Below are positions 1-8,696 of a stretch of 55,473 nt of DNA, piece after piece. The notes below the pieces were generated by a model. The model was not told where the DNA came from. It did no database searches and saw only the letters and a list, made by a program, of their open reading frames with translations. Source of the stretch: Lautropia sp. (GTDB lineage Bacteria > Pseudomonadota > Gammaproteobacteria > Burkholderiales > Burkholderiaceae_E); assembly GCA_030528325.1 (NCBI GenBank), contig JAUMZD010000020.1, positions 1 through 55,473 on the forward strand, written 5' to 3'. The position numbers and the translations under genes are program-made. Numbering within the stretch: the first letter of the stretch is position 1; the number at the start of each line of letters is the position of its first letter.

Positions 1-2
1 AG

Positions 3-134
3 CAACAGCCGCGGCAACAGCAACAGCAACAGGTTCCAACCCTGACATCGCCAGCTGCATCTGCAAAGTTCATTGAACGGGCCGAGGAGCCGGTGCAGGG
101 GCTGGAAAACGCTGAGGAGCCGGATCATGTCTGA
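3..134 (+). CDS. C-terminal end of an upstream protein, cut by window start
   Basis: An open frame enters from the left edge and stops at TGA 132-134. The visible 43 residues begin with a glutamine-rich run (CAA/CAG codons) and continue into an acidic, proline-containing tail. The stop overlaps the ATG at 127 of the next gene by 8 bp (ATGTCTGA), the usual sign of translational coupling, so it is probably the preceding gene of the same pilus operon. No function can be assigned from this fragment. The Q-rich run could also be a chance translation of a short CAG-type repeat. Confidence 0.45.
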   Translation, partial: QQPRQQQQQQVPTLTSPAASAKFIERAEEPVQGLENAEEPDHV

Positions 135-1458
135 GCGTCATCGCCTGAGCACTTCTCGCGGGGTTTCATCGGTTGAGTTGATCATCGCGCTGCCGGTACT
201 TCTGTTGTTGCTGTTGGGCATCATCCAGTTCGTGCTGGTGTTCCATGCCAAGCATTCACTGGACCATGCGCTGAACGAGGCTGCCAGGCAGGGTGCGATG
301 GCACATGCCGACCCGTCCGCCATCAAGCAGGGTTTGGCACGGGGGCTGGCGCCATGGCTATATGGCGCCACGGATTGGGCAAGCAAGGTGATGGCCGAGG
401 GCAAGGCGCTCGGAGAGGTCGAGATCGGCATGCAGCTTGGCTGGATACAGCTCGCGCAACGCTCACCGACCCGGGAGAGCTTCGATGACTGGGCGGAGCC
501 GGCTCTGGACGGTTTCGGGGAGCGCATTCGGGGGGTCGATGAGATACCGAATGACAACCTCGACAACCGGCGCCTGAAGGCGCAGCCCAGATCCGGCACT
601 GCCGGCCACTTCCGTGGAGAGCCGGTTGGGCAGCGATCCGGTCAGACGCTGGGGGATGCGAACCTGCTACGCCTTGAAATGGATTACGGTGTCAGGCTGT
701 CGGTGCCGTTCGTTGGCCGCATCGTGCTGGGCGTGCTGTCCGAATGGCATGGCTGTGGAGATCAGTCTTTCTACCTGCCAGGGACGGCGGATGTCTGCCG
801 ATACTACAAGGCGCGATCAGTGACAGGGAAGGCGGATGGTCGCATCCCGGTGAAGGTGGTCGCCACGACCCGAATGATGTCGCCAGCACGCCGCTCCGAA
901 TGGTTGCAGGCGGCCATCACGCCACCGCCACAGCGGGCATCGACGGCAGGTACAGGGATCAGGCCGATCATCCCCCCACCGACTCAGGGGCAGGATGAAG
1001 ACCCGGCTCGTCCGGTCGGCGTGGATCTGTCGCGTGCGGAAGCCATTTCCCGGGCCGAGGACTTTCCAGCGCTGGAACCGGATGATGGCACGGAGGCTCT
1101 GGCAGAAGGGGAGGAAGGCGCTGAAGAAGAAGGGATCGAAGAAGACGGGATCGAAGAGGAAGGGGCCGACGAGGAAGGAGGCGATCCGGAAGGCGACGAC
1201 GCCGAGACCCGGGCGGCCGGGCCGGATCGTCAGGAGGAAGAGGGACGTGCCGGGGAGGTGGCCGATGATGCAGCGGGTAATGTGGCAGGTAACGGGGCAG
1301 GTAACGGGGCGACATCACCCCGCCCACCCTGGGCGGATCTCGTCAGGCCCAGGGCAGGCCATGGTGTCGATGACAGCGCTGCCCCGTTGCTGACGCCGCG
1401 GCCGGAACATCCTGCCGTTTGCACGGCAGCCGATCAGGGGGGGCGGGGTGAGGGCTGA
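127..1458 (+). CDS. TadE-like pilus assembly protein with a long acidic C-terminal tail
   Basis: 443 residues. After a short basic N-terminus the protein has the TadE/TadG hallmark: a Gly-Val-Ser-Ser-Val-Glu motif, a hydrophobic helix (residues about 17-40), then HSLDHALNEAARQGA, the conserved segment after the membrane helix of Tad minor pseudopilins. The middle part (about 80-270) would be extracytoplasmic. From about residue 310 the chain is low complexity: Glu/Asp/Gly repeats, then an Asn-Gly-Ala repeat and a Pro-rich tail. TadE proteins are usually only 150-250 residues, so this tail is an addition. The start at 127 is chosen because GAGGAG lies 8 nt upstream; an in-frame upstream start at 73 would add 18 residues that do not look like a signal sequence. 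The rest of the tad operon would lie left of the window. Confidence 0.75.
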   Translation: MSERHRLSTSRGVSSVELIIALPVLLLLLLGIIQFVLVFHAKHSLDHALNEAARQGAMAHADPSAIKQGLARGLAPWLYGATDWASKVMAEGKALGEVEIGMQLGWIQLAQRSPTRESFDDWAEPALDGFGERIRGVDEIPNDNLDNRRLKAQPRSGTAGHFRGEPVGQRSGQTLGDANLLRLEMDYGVRLSVPFVGRIVLGVLSEWHGCGDQSFYLPGTADVCRYYKARSVTGKADGRIPVKVVATTRMMSPARRSEWLQAAITPPPQRASTAGTGIRPIIPPPTQGQDEDPARPVGVDLSRAEAISRAEDFPALEPDDGTEALAEGEEGAEEEGIEEDGIEEEGADEEGGDPEGDDAETRAAGPDRQEEEGRAGEVADDAAGNVAGNGAGNGATSPRPPWADLVRPRAGHGVDDSAAPLLTPRPEHPAVCTAADQGGRGEG

Positions 1459-1488
1459 AGTCGGGCCAGGGAAACAGGGGAAAAGCCG

Positions 1489-1525
1489 CCCCCCAATCAC
1501 CCCTGGCGAGGGGATGATTGGGGGG
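1489..1525. terminator. Strong hairpin between convergent genes
   Basis: CCCCCCAATCA (1489-1499) is the exact reverse complement of TGATTGGGGGG (1515-1525), and the inner CCCC/GGGG (1500-1503/1510-1513) can extend the stem. It lies between the TadE-like gene and the transglycosylase gene, whose 3' ends face each other. There is no T tract, so it may be a 3'-end stabiliser or a Rho-independent terminator of poor type. Confidence 0.5.
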
Positions 1526-1586
1526 TGATCAGCGGGTGAAGGGGTTGAAAGGGCTGAGAGATCGGGGGGGGGTGAAGGGGCGAGAT

Positions 1587-2945
1587 TCAGACCCCGCCCG
1601 CGCCCGCCGGAGCCGGCAGGCCCGAGAGGGCCTCGTTCTTCTTCACGACGGCCGAACGGGTATTGCCTGCGCTGGGGTCGTAGGGGTGGTGGTCGAAGGG
1701 ATAGGCGGCACGGATGCGCTGGACGTAGGCCACCGTTTCGGCAAAGGGCGGTACGCCATTGTGGCGATCCACGGCACCTTCACCGGCGTTGTAGGCGGCC
1801 AGCACCAGGCTGACATCACCCCGGTAGTAGTTGAGCAGCCAGCGCAGGTAGGCCATGCCACCGCGGATGTTCTGCACCGGGTCGAGCACATCGACGACAC
1901 CGAAACGTTCGGCCGTTTCCGGGATCAGCTGCATCAGGCCGAAGGCGTTGCGCTCGGAGCGGGCGTTCGGGTTGAAGGCCGATTCGGTGGACATGACGGC
2001 CAGCACCAGACGGGGATCCAGCTTGTACTTGCGGGCCTCCTTGAACACATGCTGGACGATCTTGGCACGCGCCGCGCCCACGACCGGGTTCTTCGAGCCG
2101 GCCGTGTGCTGGCTGAGGGCGGCCAGTTCGGTCGCCGTGGCCGCACGTTCGGGGGTGCCCTTTTCCACGACACTGCCTTTCAGGCAGGTCGGCAGCACTT
2201 CCTTTGACACCTTGTAGCGTTCCGAGAGCTCACGTCCGATATCGCTGCCGAATCGGGTTGCCCGCTCGAACAGGGTGGCCGCGATGTCCGGGTTTTTCGT
2301 CACACCCTTGCCGTCGGCATAGATCCATCCCAGGCGAACCATCGCATCGGGGTAGCCGCCGCGGGCCGCTTCACAGTACAGGCTGTGCGCGCGCTTGTAG
2401 TCCGGGGTGTTGCCGAATCCGGCTTCGGACAGCATCCCCTTCTGGACCAGGTCGCGGTAGTGGTCGAGCGAGTTGCTTTCGGTGCGGGCGACCTTGCGCG
2501 TCAGCGGTTGCAGGTTGATCTTCTCTTCCTTGCCGTACTGGTTCTGCTGGCGGCGGATGACCGTGGTGGCCTGTTGCTGTTGCTGGCGACGGTTCTGCTG
2601 CACCGAAGCACTGGGGCGTGCCTGGCGCGGCACCTGCTGGATATTGGTGACAGGCGGCGGTGTGTAGTAGTTGCGCTGCAGGTTGTGCGACTGGTTGCGC
2701 CGGTCGGAGCTGAAGCTGCCTTTGCCGGCCTGCCGGCCGGATGACCAGTTCGTGCTGGGGGCCGACAGCGCACCGCGGCTGCCCTGGCTATAGCTTCCAT
2801 TGGCGCCGTGAGCACCGGTAGGCGCACCAATCGGCCCCCCGATCGGCCCGCCGGTCTGCGCCGGGGCAGATACCGTGAACAGGGCGAAGGTCGAGGCCAG
2901 CAGATACCGGATTCGGAGCAGTTGCCACTGAGGATTCAGAGCCAA
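1587..2945 (-). CDS. Lytic transglycosylase with Sel1-like repeats
   Basis: 452 residues. The C-terminal part is a family 1 (Slt-type) lytic transglycosylase domain: the catalytic Glu is in MSTESAFNP (about residue 321), followed by the family motifs FGLMQLIPETA and VLAAYNAGEGAVD. Such enzymes cleave the glycan strand of peptidoglycan with formation of 1,6-anhydro-muramic acid. The middle (about 180-235) has Sel1-like/TPR helices. The N-terminus is a signal peptide (LLASTFALFTVSAPAQ), so it acts in the periplasm, followed by a Gly/Gln-rich linker. Starting at TTG 2945 gives a normal-length signal peptide and an AGAGG 8 nt upstream; another TTG at 2984 would add 13 residues. It may open the wall for the adjacent Tad-type pilus, but that is inferred from position only. 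Confidence 0.82.
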   Translation of the reverse strand: MALNPQWQLLRIRYLLASTFALFTVSAPAQTGGPIGGPIGAPTGAHGANGSYSQGSRGALSAPSTNWSSGRQAGKGSFSSDRRNQSHNLQRNYYTPPPVTNIQQVPRQARPSASVQQNRRQQQQQATTVIRRQQNQYGKEEKINLQPLTRKVARTESNSLDHYRDLVQKGMLSEAGFGNTPDYKRAHSLYCEAARGGYPDAMVRLGWIYADGKGVTKNPDIAATLFERATRFGSDIGRELSERYKVSKEVLPTCLKGSVVEKGTPERAATATELAALSQHTAGSKNPVVGAARAKIVQHVFKEARKYKLDPRLVLAVMSTESAFNPNARSERNAFGLMQLIPETAERFGVVDVLDPVQNIRGGMAYLRWLLNYYRGDVSLVLAAYNAGEGAVDRHNGVPPFAETVAYVQRIRAAYPFDHHPYDPSAGNTRSAVVKKNEALSGLPAPAGAGGV

Positions 2946-3194
2946 GGGTAAAGCCTCTGGAAAGGTAGGGGGGAGATCCCGCAAGACAGCTCGTCGACGG
3001 GATGCCGTGCGGGCAGACCGGGGGAATGCCGGGATGCCCGTTTGCCGTATCTTCCGTGGTGCCGGGCAGCTATCGGATGAACCCTGTGCGGGGTCTACCG
3101 TCGATCGGACGGCAGCGGCACGGGCGGCTATGCGGCTCCGGCGGGCTGGCGGGGATCTGAAAGCGCAGGTACACCAGCCCTGACATTACCCATT

Positions 3195-4556
3195 TTACCG
3201 TATATGGTGCTTGGCGAGCAGATCGTAGAGTGTGGGGCGGCTGATGGCCAGGGCGCTGGCTGCCTTGGCAATGCTGCCATTGGCATGCTTCAGCGCCACG
3301 ACGATGGCGCTGTGTTCAGCCTCGTCCCGGGCCTGGCGCAGCGTGATGGGGGTAGGGGTTTCGTCGCAGGGCAGACCCAGATCCGCCGTCTGGACATACA
3401 CACTCTCGGCGGAGATGGCCGCACGCCGCATCACGTTGTCCAGCTCGGTGATGTTGCCGGGCCAGGCATGACGGCCGATGGCCTGAAGGGCCTCGTCCGA
3501 CAGGACCAGCTTCTGGCTTTTGCCCAGCGCCTGCTGGTGCCGCTCGAGAAACCACTGGGCCAGTTCACGGATGTCGTCGCCGCGCTGGCGAAGGGGAGGC
3601 AGGCAGAGATGCACCTGGCCCAGGCGATCGTACAGGTCGCGGCGGAACTGGCCGTCCACGATGCGGCTGCCCAGTGAGGGGCCGGCGATGCTGATCACCT
3701 GTGGCAGCGTGGTCACATCTTTCCAGCGGTTCTCGCTGTTGTTGATCAGATAGAGCAGCTCGGTCTGTGTGGTCGGGTCGATCTGTTCGATGTTCTCGAG
3801 CACCACCACAGGCTGGTGGCCGTGTTTCTCGCTGCCGACGGCCTGCCGGAACAGGGCTTCGATCTCGCTACCCTGGGTATGGCGGTTACAGGCGAGCAGG
3901 AAGGGCAGTGTCTGGCGCGCTTCGCCGTCAGGCGCGCCGGCGGCCACATCGGTCGCTTCGGCCGTTTCGGCCGCTTTGCTGGCCTGAGGATGGACGAAGT
4001 AGTGGGCCAGTGTCTTGCGACCGCTGCCGGCTTCGCCCTGGATCAGGATGCGCACGTTGTGGCCAATCAGTCGCTGGCTGCGCTTGACGATGCGCTTCAT
4101 CGTGGCGTCGCTACTCATGATGCCCGGCAGCAGCTCGATGAAGGGGCGCTGGCGCGTGTTGGCATGGGCGCGGTGGCGGATGCGCTGAAGTCGTGAAGCC
4201 CGCTCGACCGCGTAGGGGAGCATGTTCGTCTCGGACGGGTAGCTGAGGATGTCGTAGACGTTGGGCAGCAGAAGCTGCTCGGAGAGCAGCTCGTCGGTGG
4301 CACCGATGGCGATGATGCGTGCGGACGGCGCGGAGGCGGCCAGCTGCTTGCAGGCTTCCACCGGCGATGCGCTGGAGCCGGGCCCGCCGTGGGTGCCGAA
4401 ATCAAGGACGATCACATCGATGTCGGCCGAGTGCAACTTCACGAGGGCCTTCTTCAGGCCATGGATCAGCAGCACGTCCTTGCCAGGGAGAAATGACTGC
4501 AGACCGATGGCATGTTCGGGCGCCAGCTCGACGATCATTACGTGCTTGTTGGTCAT
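3195..4556 (-). CDS. Sigma-54-activator-like response regulator with degenerate ATPase motifs
   Basis: 453 residues in three parts: a receiver-like domain (about 1-125, possible phosphoacceptor Asp in VIVLDFG), an AAA+ domain (about 145-385) and a Fis-type helix-turn-helix at the end (ISRPTLYDLLAKHHI). The family should be a bacterial enhancer-binding protein. However, the Walker A site reads GEAGSGRK, with Arg where the invariant Lys belongs, the GAFTGA loop that contacts sigma-54 is absent, and the Walker B region reads VVVLENIEQ with Glu-Asn for Asp-Glu. The distal part (FRRDLYDRL, LPPLRQRGDDI, WPGNITELDNV) is normal. I infer that it binds DNA but does not drive sigma-54 by ATP hydrolysis. 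The HTH resembles PrsR-type exopolysaccharide regulators. The ATG at 4556 begins the receiver fold; an upstream in-frame start at 4640 is possible. Confidence 0.78.
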   Translation of the reverse strand: MTNKHVMIVELAPEHAIGLQSFLPGKDVLLIHGLKKALVKLHSADIDVIVLDFGTHGGPGSSASPVEACKQLAASAPSARIIAIGATDELLSEQLLLPNVYDILSYPSETNMLPYAVERASRLQRIRHRAHANTRQRPFIELLPGIMSSDATMKRIVKRSQRLIGHNVRILIQGEAGSGRKTLAHYFVHPQASKAAETAEATDVAAGAPDGEARQTLPFLLACNRHTQGSEIEALFRQAVGSEKHGHQPVVVLENIEQIDPTTQTELLYLINNSENRWKDVTTLPQVISIAGPSLGSRIVDGQFRRDLYDRLGQVHLCLPPLRQRGDDIRELAQWFLERHQQALGKSQKLVLSDEALQAIGRHAWPGNITELDNVMRRAAISAESVYVQTADLGLPCDETPTPITLRQARDEAEHSAIVVALKHANGSIAKAASALAISRPTLYDLLAKHHIR

Positions 4557-4825
4557 GAAAACAATGGTGGATTCGCCTGTAAGGCCGCTATTGCAGCAGA
4601 GGGGGGAATCCCATCGAAGGACATAGTGCACAACAGCCATTCATCGGGGAACGAACGGTCCGGTTTTGTGCGTTGCGTCGAATGAGCTCATGTGGATTAC
4701 GGATGTCCCTGACGCATCAAATGTGACAAACTTCGCGCTGTTGGCCGCCCGTGAAGGCGAACTGGGCCGACGATCACAGGGGGCCAACCGGGTGGCTTTG
4801 CCGGGCGATTGACAGGGAGAGGCGT

Positions 4826-7075
4826 GTGGCAGCATCTGCAGCAGAGGGTGGTGATGCACTGATCGAGTGGGCCAGCGCATGGCTGGCCGGTCATGGTGAG
4901 AAGCCCTGGTCGGTGCCCGGCGGCCATGAGATGGGCGAGTCGCGGGCAGACCATGGCATGGGGCTGGAGGCCGTCCTGCAGTTGCAGGGTGCTGATCCGG
5001 TCACGCGCATGCTGGGGCTTCTGGTGTGCAGCAGCCCCTGGCCCGACCAGACACAGCTCGATGCCCGGCTGGGGGAGGAGATGGGCGCCTATGTCGGGAC
5101 GCTGCTGGAGAACTGCCAACGACTGATGGCGCTGTCGCTGGGGCCGGTGGTGCAGCAGGGCGGGCAGGACAAGTCGCAGACCGAGGTGCTGAGGCGGATG
5201 ACGCTGGCGATGGCGCGTGATGTCCGGGTGGTGATGGTGCGGCTGGCGTCGGCCCTGCAGTCATTGAGGCATATCGTGGTGAAGTCGCTGGCCGATCACC
5301 CGGATACGCGGATGCTGTCGGTGGAAGCACTGAAGGTGCTGGCACCGCTGGCCAATCGGCTGGGGCTGTACCGGATCAAGTGGGAGATGGAGGATCTGGC
5401 GTTTCGCTGCCTCGAACCCGAGCGCTACCGGGCGCTGGCCAACCAGCTGGACCTGAAGCGGCCGGAGCGGGATGCCTTCGTGGCGGCGGCTGCCACCGAG
5501 CTGATGGCGCTGCTGGAGGAGCGGGGGATCAAGGCCAGGGTCAAGGGGCGCTCCAAGCATCTGTACAGCATCCACAACAAGCTGAAGGCGAAGAACCTGA
5601 GCCTGGAGAAGCTGCATGATCTGCGCGGCCTGCGGGTGATGGTGGACAATCTGGCCGACTGTTATGCGACGCTGGATGTGGTGCATCAGCGCTGGGCGCC
5701 CGAGATGGATGAGCTGGATGATTACATCGCCTATCCGAAGCCGAACGGGTACCAGTCCCTCCACACGGTGGTGATCGCCGATGACGGGCGGCCGCTGGAG
5801 GTTCAGATCAGGACGCAGGCGATGCACGAGGCAGCCGAGTACGGGCTGGCAGCCCACTGGCACTACAAGGAGAAGTCGGCCCCGGGTGGTGCGAAGACGG
5901 TGACGCCGTCGCTCGACGGGCAGGCGCGCATCTCGTGGCTTCGGCAGCTGCTGGCCTGGCAGCAGGATCTGGGCACGAAGCTCTCCTCGGGCGACGAGGT
6001 CAGCACGGCCGATGACTCGGTGATTTTCGCGATGACGCCTCAGGGGCGTGTGATCGAGTTGCCGGTGGCATCCACACCGGTCGATTTCGCCTACCACGTC
6101 CACACCTCGCTCGGGCACCGCTGCCGGGGCGCGCGGGTGGATGGGCGGCTCGTGCCGTTGAACACGCCGCTGGCCAATGGGCAGGTGGTCGAGGTGATCC
6201 AGGCGCGTGCCGGTGGTCTCGAGGAGCCGGGTCCGTCGAGGGACTGGCTGAATCCGGGGCTGGGCTTCGTGCGCAGCAACCGGGCGCGATCCAAGGTCCG
6301 GCAATGGTTCAATGCGCAGGAGCGTGGGGCCGAACAGATGGCGGGGCGGGAGCGGGTCGAGAAGCTGCTGGCCCGTGAAGGACGCACCTCGCTGAAGCTG
6401 GATGAGCTGGCGAGCCGTCTGGGCTTTGCATCGACGGCACTGATGTTTGCGGCGGTTGCGCGTGAGGAAGTCGGCGCACGAACGCTGGAGGCGGCCGTGC
6501 GGCACGAGGGGCCGGGGCCGTTGGCGCCCGAGACCAGGGTGAAGAGCACCGAGGCCGTCGTGCCGAAGGCGGTGCCCAGGAAAGGTACCGACACCGGCGG
6601 CAATGACGTGCTGGTGATGGGGGTCGATTTCCTGATGACCCATCTGGCGCGCTGCTGCCACCCGGTGCCGCCCGACGAGATCCGGGGCTTCGTCACGCGG
6701 GGCCGTGGGGTGTCGGTTCACCGGAAGGGATGTCCGGCACTGGCTGCGTTGCTCGAGGAGGCACCGGAGCGGGAGCTGGTGGTCAGCTGGGGAGATCACT
6801 GGCAGGCGCCGGTCAGGCAGCGTGGCGGGCAGAGTCGCCCGCGACGGTTCTCGTCCGAGATTCAGGTGATGGCCGAGGACCGGAATGGCCTGCTGCGCGA
6901 CATCCTGGACGTGTTCGCGCGTGAGCAGAGCCATCTGGTGTCGGTGCGAAGTCACACGATCAGGGACATGGCCCGCTTCAACTTCGTGCTGGAGGTGCCG
7001 TCGGCCGAGACGCTGGCCAAGCTGAAGCTGGCCGTGAAGCAGGTGCCGGGCGTGACGAGCTGCCGGCGGGTCTGA
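4826..7075 (+). CDS. relA: RelA, (p)ppGpp synthetase I
   Basis: 749 residues, close to E. coli RelA (744). It makes (p)ppGpp from ATP and GDP/GTP at ribosomes stalled with uncharged tRNA. Order of domains: degenerate HD region with no HD..ED signature, so no hydrolase activity; synthetase with RGRSKHLYSIHNKLK and YPKPNGYQSLHT; TGS domain around VIFAMTPQGRVIELP; a Cys/His-containing region (ARCCHPVP); and a C-terminal ACT domain. The synthetase carries ELDD, matching the acidic EXDD signature of monofunctional RelA rather than the RXKD of bifunctional enzymes. GTG 4826 is chosen because AGGGAG lies about 6 nt upstream; the frame is open back to GTG 4751, which has no ribosome-binding site. It is divergent from the regulator gene at 4556. 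Confidence 0.95.
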   Translation: MAASAAEGGDALIEWASAWLAGHGEKPWSVPGGHEMGESRADHGMGLEAVLQLQGADPVTRMLGLLVCSSPWPDQTQLDARLGEEMGAYVGTLLENCQRLMALSLGPVVQQGGQDKSQTEVLRRMTLAMARDVRVVMVRLASALQSLRHIVVKSLADHPDTRMLSVEALKVLAPLANRLGLYRIKWEMEDLAFRCLEPERYRALANQLDLKRPERDAFVAAAATELMALLEERGIKARVKGRSKHLYSIHNKLKAKNLSLEKLHDLRGLRVMVDNLADCYATLDVVHQRWAPEMDELDDYIAYPKPNGYQSLHTVVIADDGRPLEVQIRTQAMHEAAEYGLAAHWHYKEKSAPGGAKTVTPSLDGQARISWLRQLLAWQQDLGTKLSSGDEVSTADDSVIFAMTPQGRVIELPVASTPVDFAYHVHTSLGHRCRGARVDGRLVPLNTPLANGQVVEVIQARAGGLEEPGPSRDWLNPGLGFVRSNRARSKVRQWFNAQERGAEQMAGRERVEKLLAREGRTSLKLDELASRLGFASTALMFAAVAREEVGARTLEAAVRHEGPGPLAPETRVKSTEAVVPKAVPRKGTDTGGNDVLVMGVDFLMTHLARCCHPVPPDEIRGFVTRGRGVSVHRKGCPALAALLEEAPERELVVSWGDHWQAPVRQRGGQSRPRRFSSEIQVMAEDRNGLLRDILDVFAREQSHLVSVRSHTIRDMARFNFVLEVPSAETLAKLKLAVKQVPGVTSCRRV

Positions 7076-7162
7076 GCGCGTGTCCCAGCAGGATTCAGGC
7101 CCACGGAAGCCTCGCCGGGTCTTCATCGGCGATGCACCCGGGTGAGGGGGGCCTGTTCGGTA

Positions 7163-7777
7163 TCAGGTGCCGGGCTTGCGGGCCGATTTGGGGCGGAATG
7201 CCTGGCAGACGTCGGGGCGGGTTTCGATGTAGGGCGCGCCGATCAGATCCAGGCAATAGGGGACGGCTGCAAAGATGCCGCCGACCTCGAGGCGTCCGTC
7301 GTTCGGGTCGCGAACCCCTTCGAGAATCTCGCGGATGGACTTGGGCTGGCCCGGCAGGTTGATGATCAGGCTCTGACCCCGGATCACGGCCTCCTGTCGG
7401 GACAGGATGGCTGTTGGCACGAAGTTGAGGCTGATGGCGCGCATCTGTTCACCAAAGCCCGGCATGTGCCGGTCTGCCACGGCCATCGTGGCTTCGGGCG
7501 TCACATCACGGGGTGCGGGGCCCGTGCCGCCGGTGGTCAGGATCAGGTGGCAGCCTGCCTCATCGGCCAGTTCGCGCAGGGTCGCCTCGATGGTGGGCTG
7601 ATCGTCGGCGATCAGGCGTGGTTCGGCCTGCCAGGGCGTGATCAGGGCCGTGTTCAGCCAGTCGGTCAGTGCCGGGATGCCGCGATCTTCATAGGTGCCG
7701 CTGCTGGCGCGGTCGCTGACCGAGACGAGGCCGACGCGAAGCGGCTGGATGGCAGGGGTATCGGTGACAGGGGTCAT
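7163..7777 (-). CDS. mog: Molybdopterin adenylyltransferase
   Basis: 204 residues of the MogA/MoaB fold. It adenylylates molybdopterin before molybdenum insertion in molybdenum-cofactor synthesis (cytoplasm). The evidence is the N-terminal VGLVSVSDRASSGTYEDRG, the central LILTTGGTGPAPRDVTPEA and the late INLPGQPKSIREIL, all typical of MogA. It is convergent with relA (87 nt between stops) and lies upstream of no other molybdenum gene in this window, so its molybdoenzyme clients are elsewhere. Confidence 0.93.
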   Translation of the reverse strand: MTPVTDTPAIQPLRVGLVSVSDRASSGTYEDRGIPALTDWLNTALITPWQAEPRLIADDQPTIEATLRELADEAGCHLILTTGGTGPAPRDVTPEATMAVADRHMPGFGEQMRAISLNFVPTAILSRQEAVIRGQSLIINLPGQPKSIREILEGVRDPNDGRLEVGGIFAAVPYCLDLIGAPYIETRPDVCQAFRPKSARKPGT

Positions 7778-7958
7778 GGGCGGGGAGCGTGTTCGGGGTC
7801 AGGGGGATTGGCCACGGACGCGGGCTGGAACGAAGGGAGCATTGGAGCCCGTCGGATGGTGGCCGGGTTCGTGGCGATGGTGCGGATGGGGTGGGCTCGT
7901 CGGTCGTGCAGGCACTGGCCGGATCGGAGAATCCCTGGAGGCTCAGGTCATGAGGCCT

Positions 7959-8552
7959 TCAGGCCGGATCCCCGTCCGGTCCGTGCTCCGCTTCGCCGGC
8001 GATGGGCAGGGCGGGCATCATGGCCTCGAACAGGATCTGGTGCAGTACCCGGTAAAGTTGCCGCTGCTGTCTGGGGGGGCGGGATGCGGCTTTTTCCTTG
8101 CGGGCCTGGGACAGCAGGGCGGGCAGGTTCTGTCGGGCGGCGTCCGGATATTGCTCGATGAAGGTCGTGAGTGACAGGGTGCCGTCGATCAGGCCGTCAC
8201 GCCAGTGTTCTGCCCGGTGCATGATGTGGACGGCGCCCTGATGACGTTCGTCGTCGATGGCGAGCGCCGCCTCGATGGCCTTGGCGTCCACCGAGCGCAT
8301 CAGCTTGCCGATGTACTGGAGCTGGCGCCGGCGTCCTTCGTGGCTCCTGATGCGTCGGGCCTCCAGGATGGCGGCGAGCAGATCCTCGGGCAGGACGGCC
8401 TGGATGCGTTCCAGCCGGTGCGGTGCCAGCTCGACCAGCGTCTGGCCCAGCGCCTGCAGGGCATGCATCTGCTGCTTGCGGCGGGTCTTGCTGACCGGTG
8501 CGTCGTCGACGGGATGGCCGTCGGCATCATCGTCATGGATGGCTGTATTCAT
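7959..8552 (-). CDS. darP: Ribosome biogenesis factor DarP (YjgA, DUF615)
   Basis: 197 residues. It contains the family core SKTRRKQQMHALQALGQ, the LEARRIRSHEGRRRQLQYIG helix and the late LYRVLHQ helix. DarP associates with late 50S ribosomal precursors and helps shape the peptidyl transferase centre. It is divergent from pmbA, an arrangement common in betaproteobacteria; 144 bp separate the two starts. The 181 bp between its stop and mog carry no gene that I can see. Confidence 0.92.
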   Translation of the reverse strand: MNTAIHDDDADGHPVDDAPVSKTRRKQQMHALQALGQTLVELAPHRLERIQAVLPEDLLAAILEARRIRSHEGRRRQLQYIGKLMRSVDAKAIEAALAIDDERHQGAVHIMHRAEHWRDGLIDGTLSLTTFIEQYPDAARQNLPALLSQARKEKAASRPPRQQRQLYRVLHQILFEAMMPALPIAGEAEHGPDGDPA

Positions 8553-8696
8553 GGCATCACAGGGTGGAAGGCGAATGGCCGAGTGCTATATGATACTTGC
8601 CGTGTTCGTGCTGTCCTGGTGCCGTGTCTTTCGACGTCGCTGGCCGGGCGGCCCTGTCAGTACCCTGTTCCCGTCATCCGTCTTTCTGGTCTCCTC

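Noticed and set aside
1..36. CAACAG-type short repeat as a CRISPR or microsatellite locus
   Set aside because: Only a few units, in frame with a Gln-rich protein tail, no spacers.
5261..7126. 621-codon open frame antisense to relA
   Set aside because: Its codon pattern is the mirror of relA; the RelA frame has all family motifs. Long antisense frames are common in GC-rich genomes.
8205..8696. N-terminal extension of PmbA
   Set aside because: Entirely antisense to darP and the promoter gap; not similar to TldE family starts.
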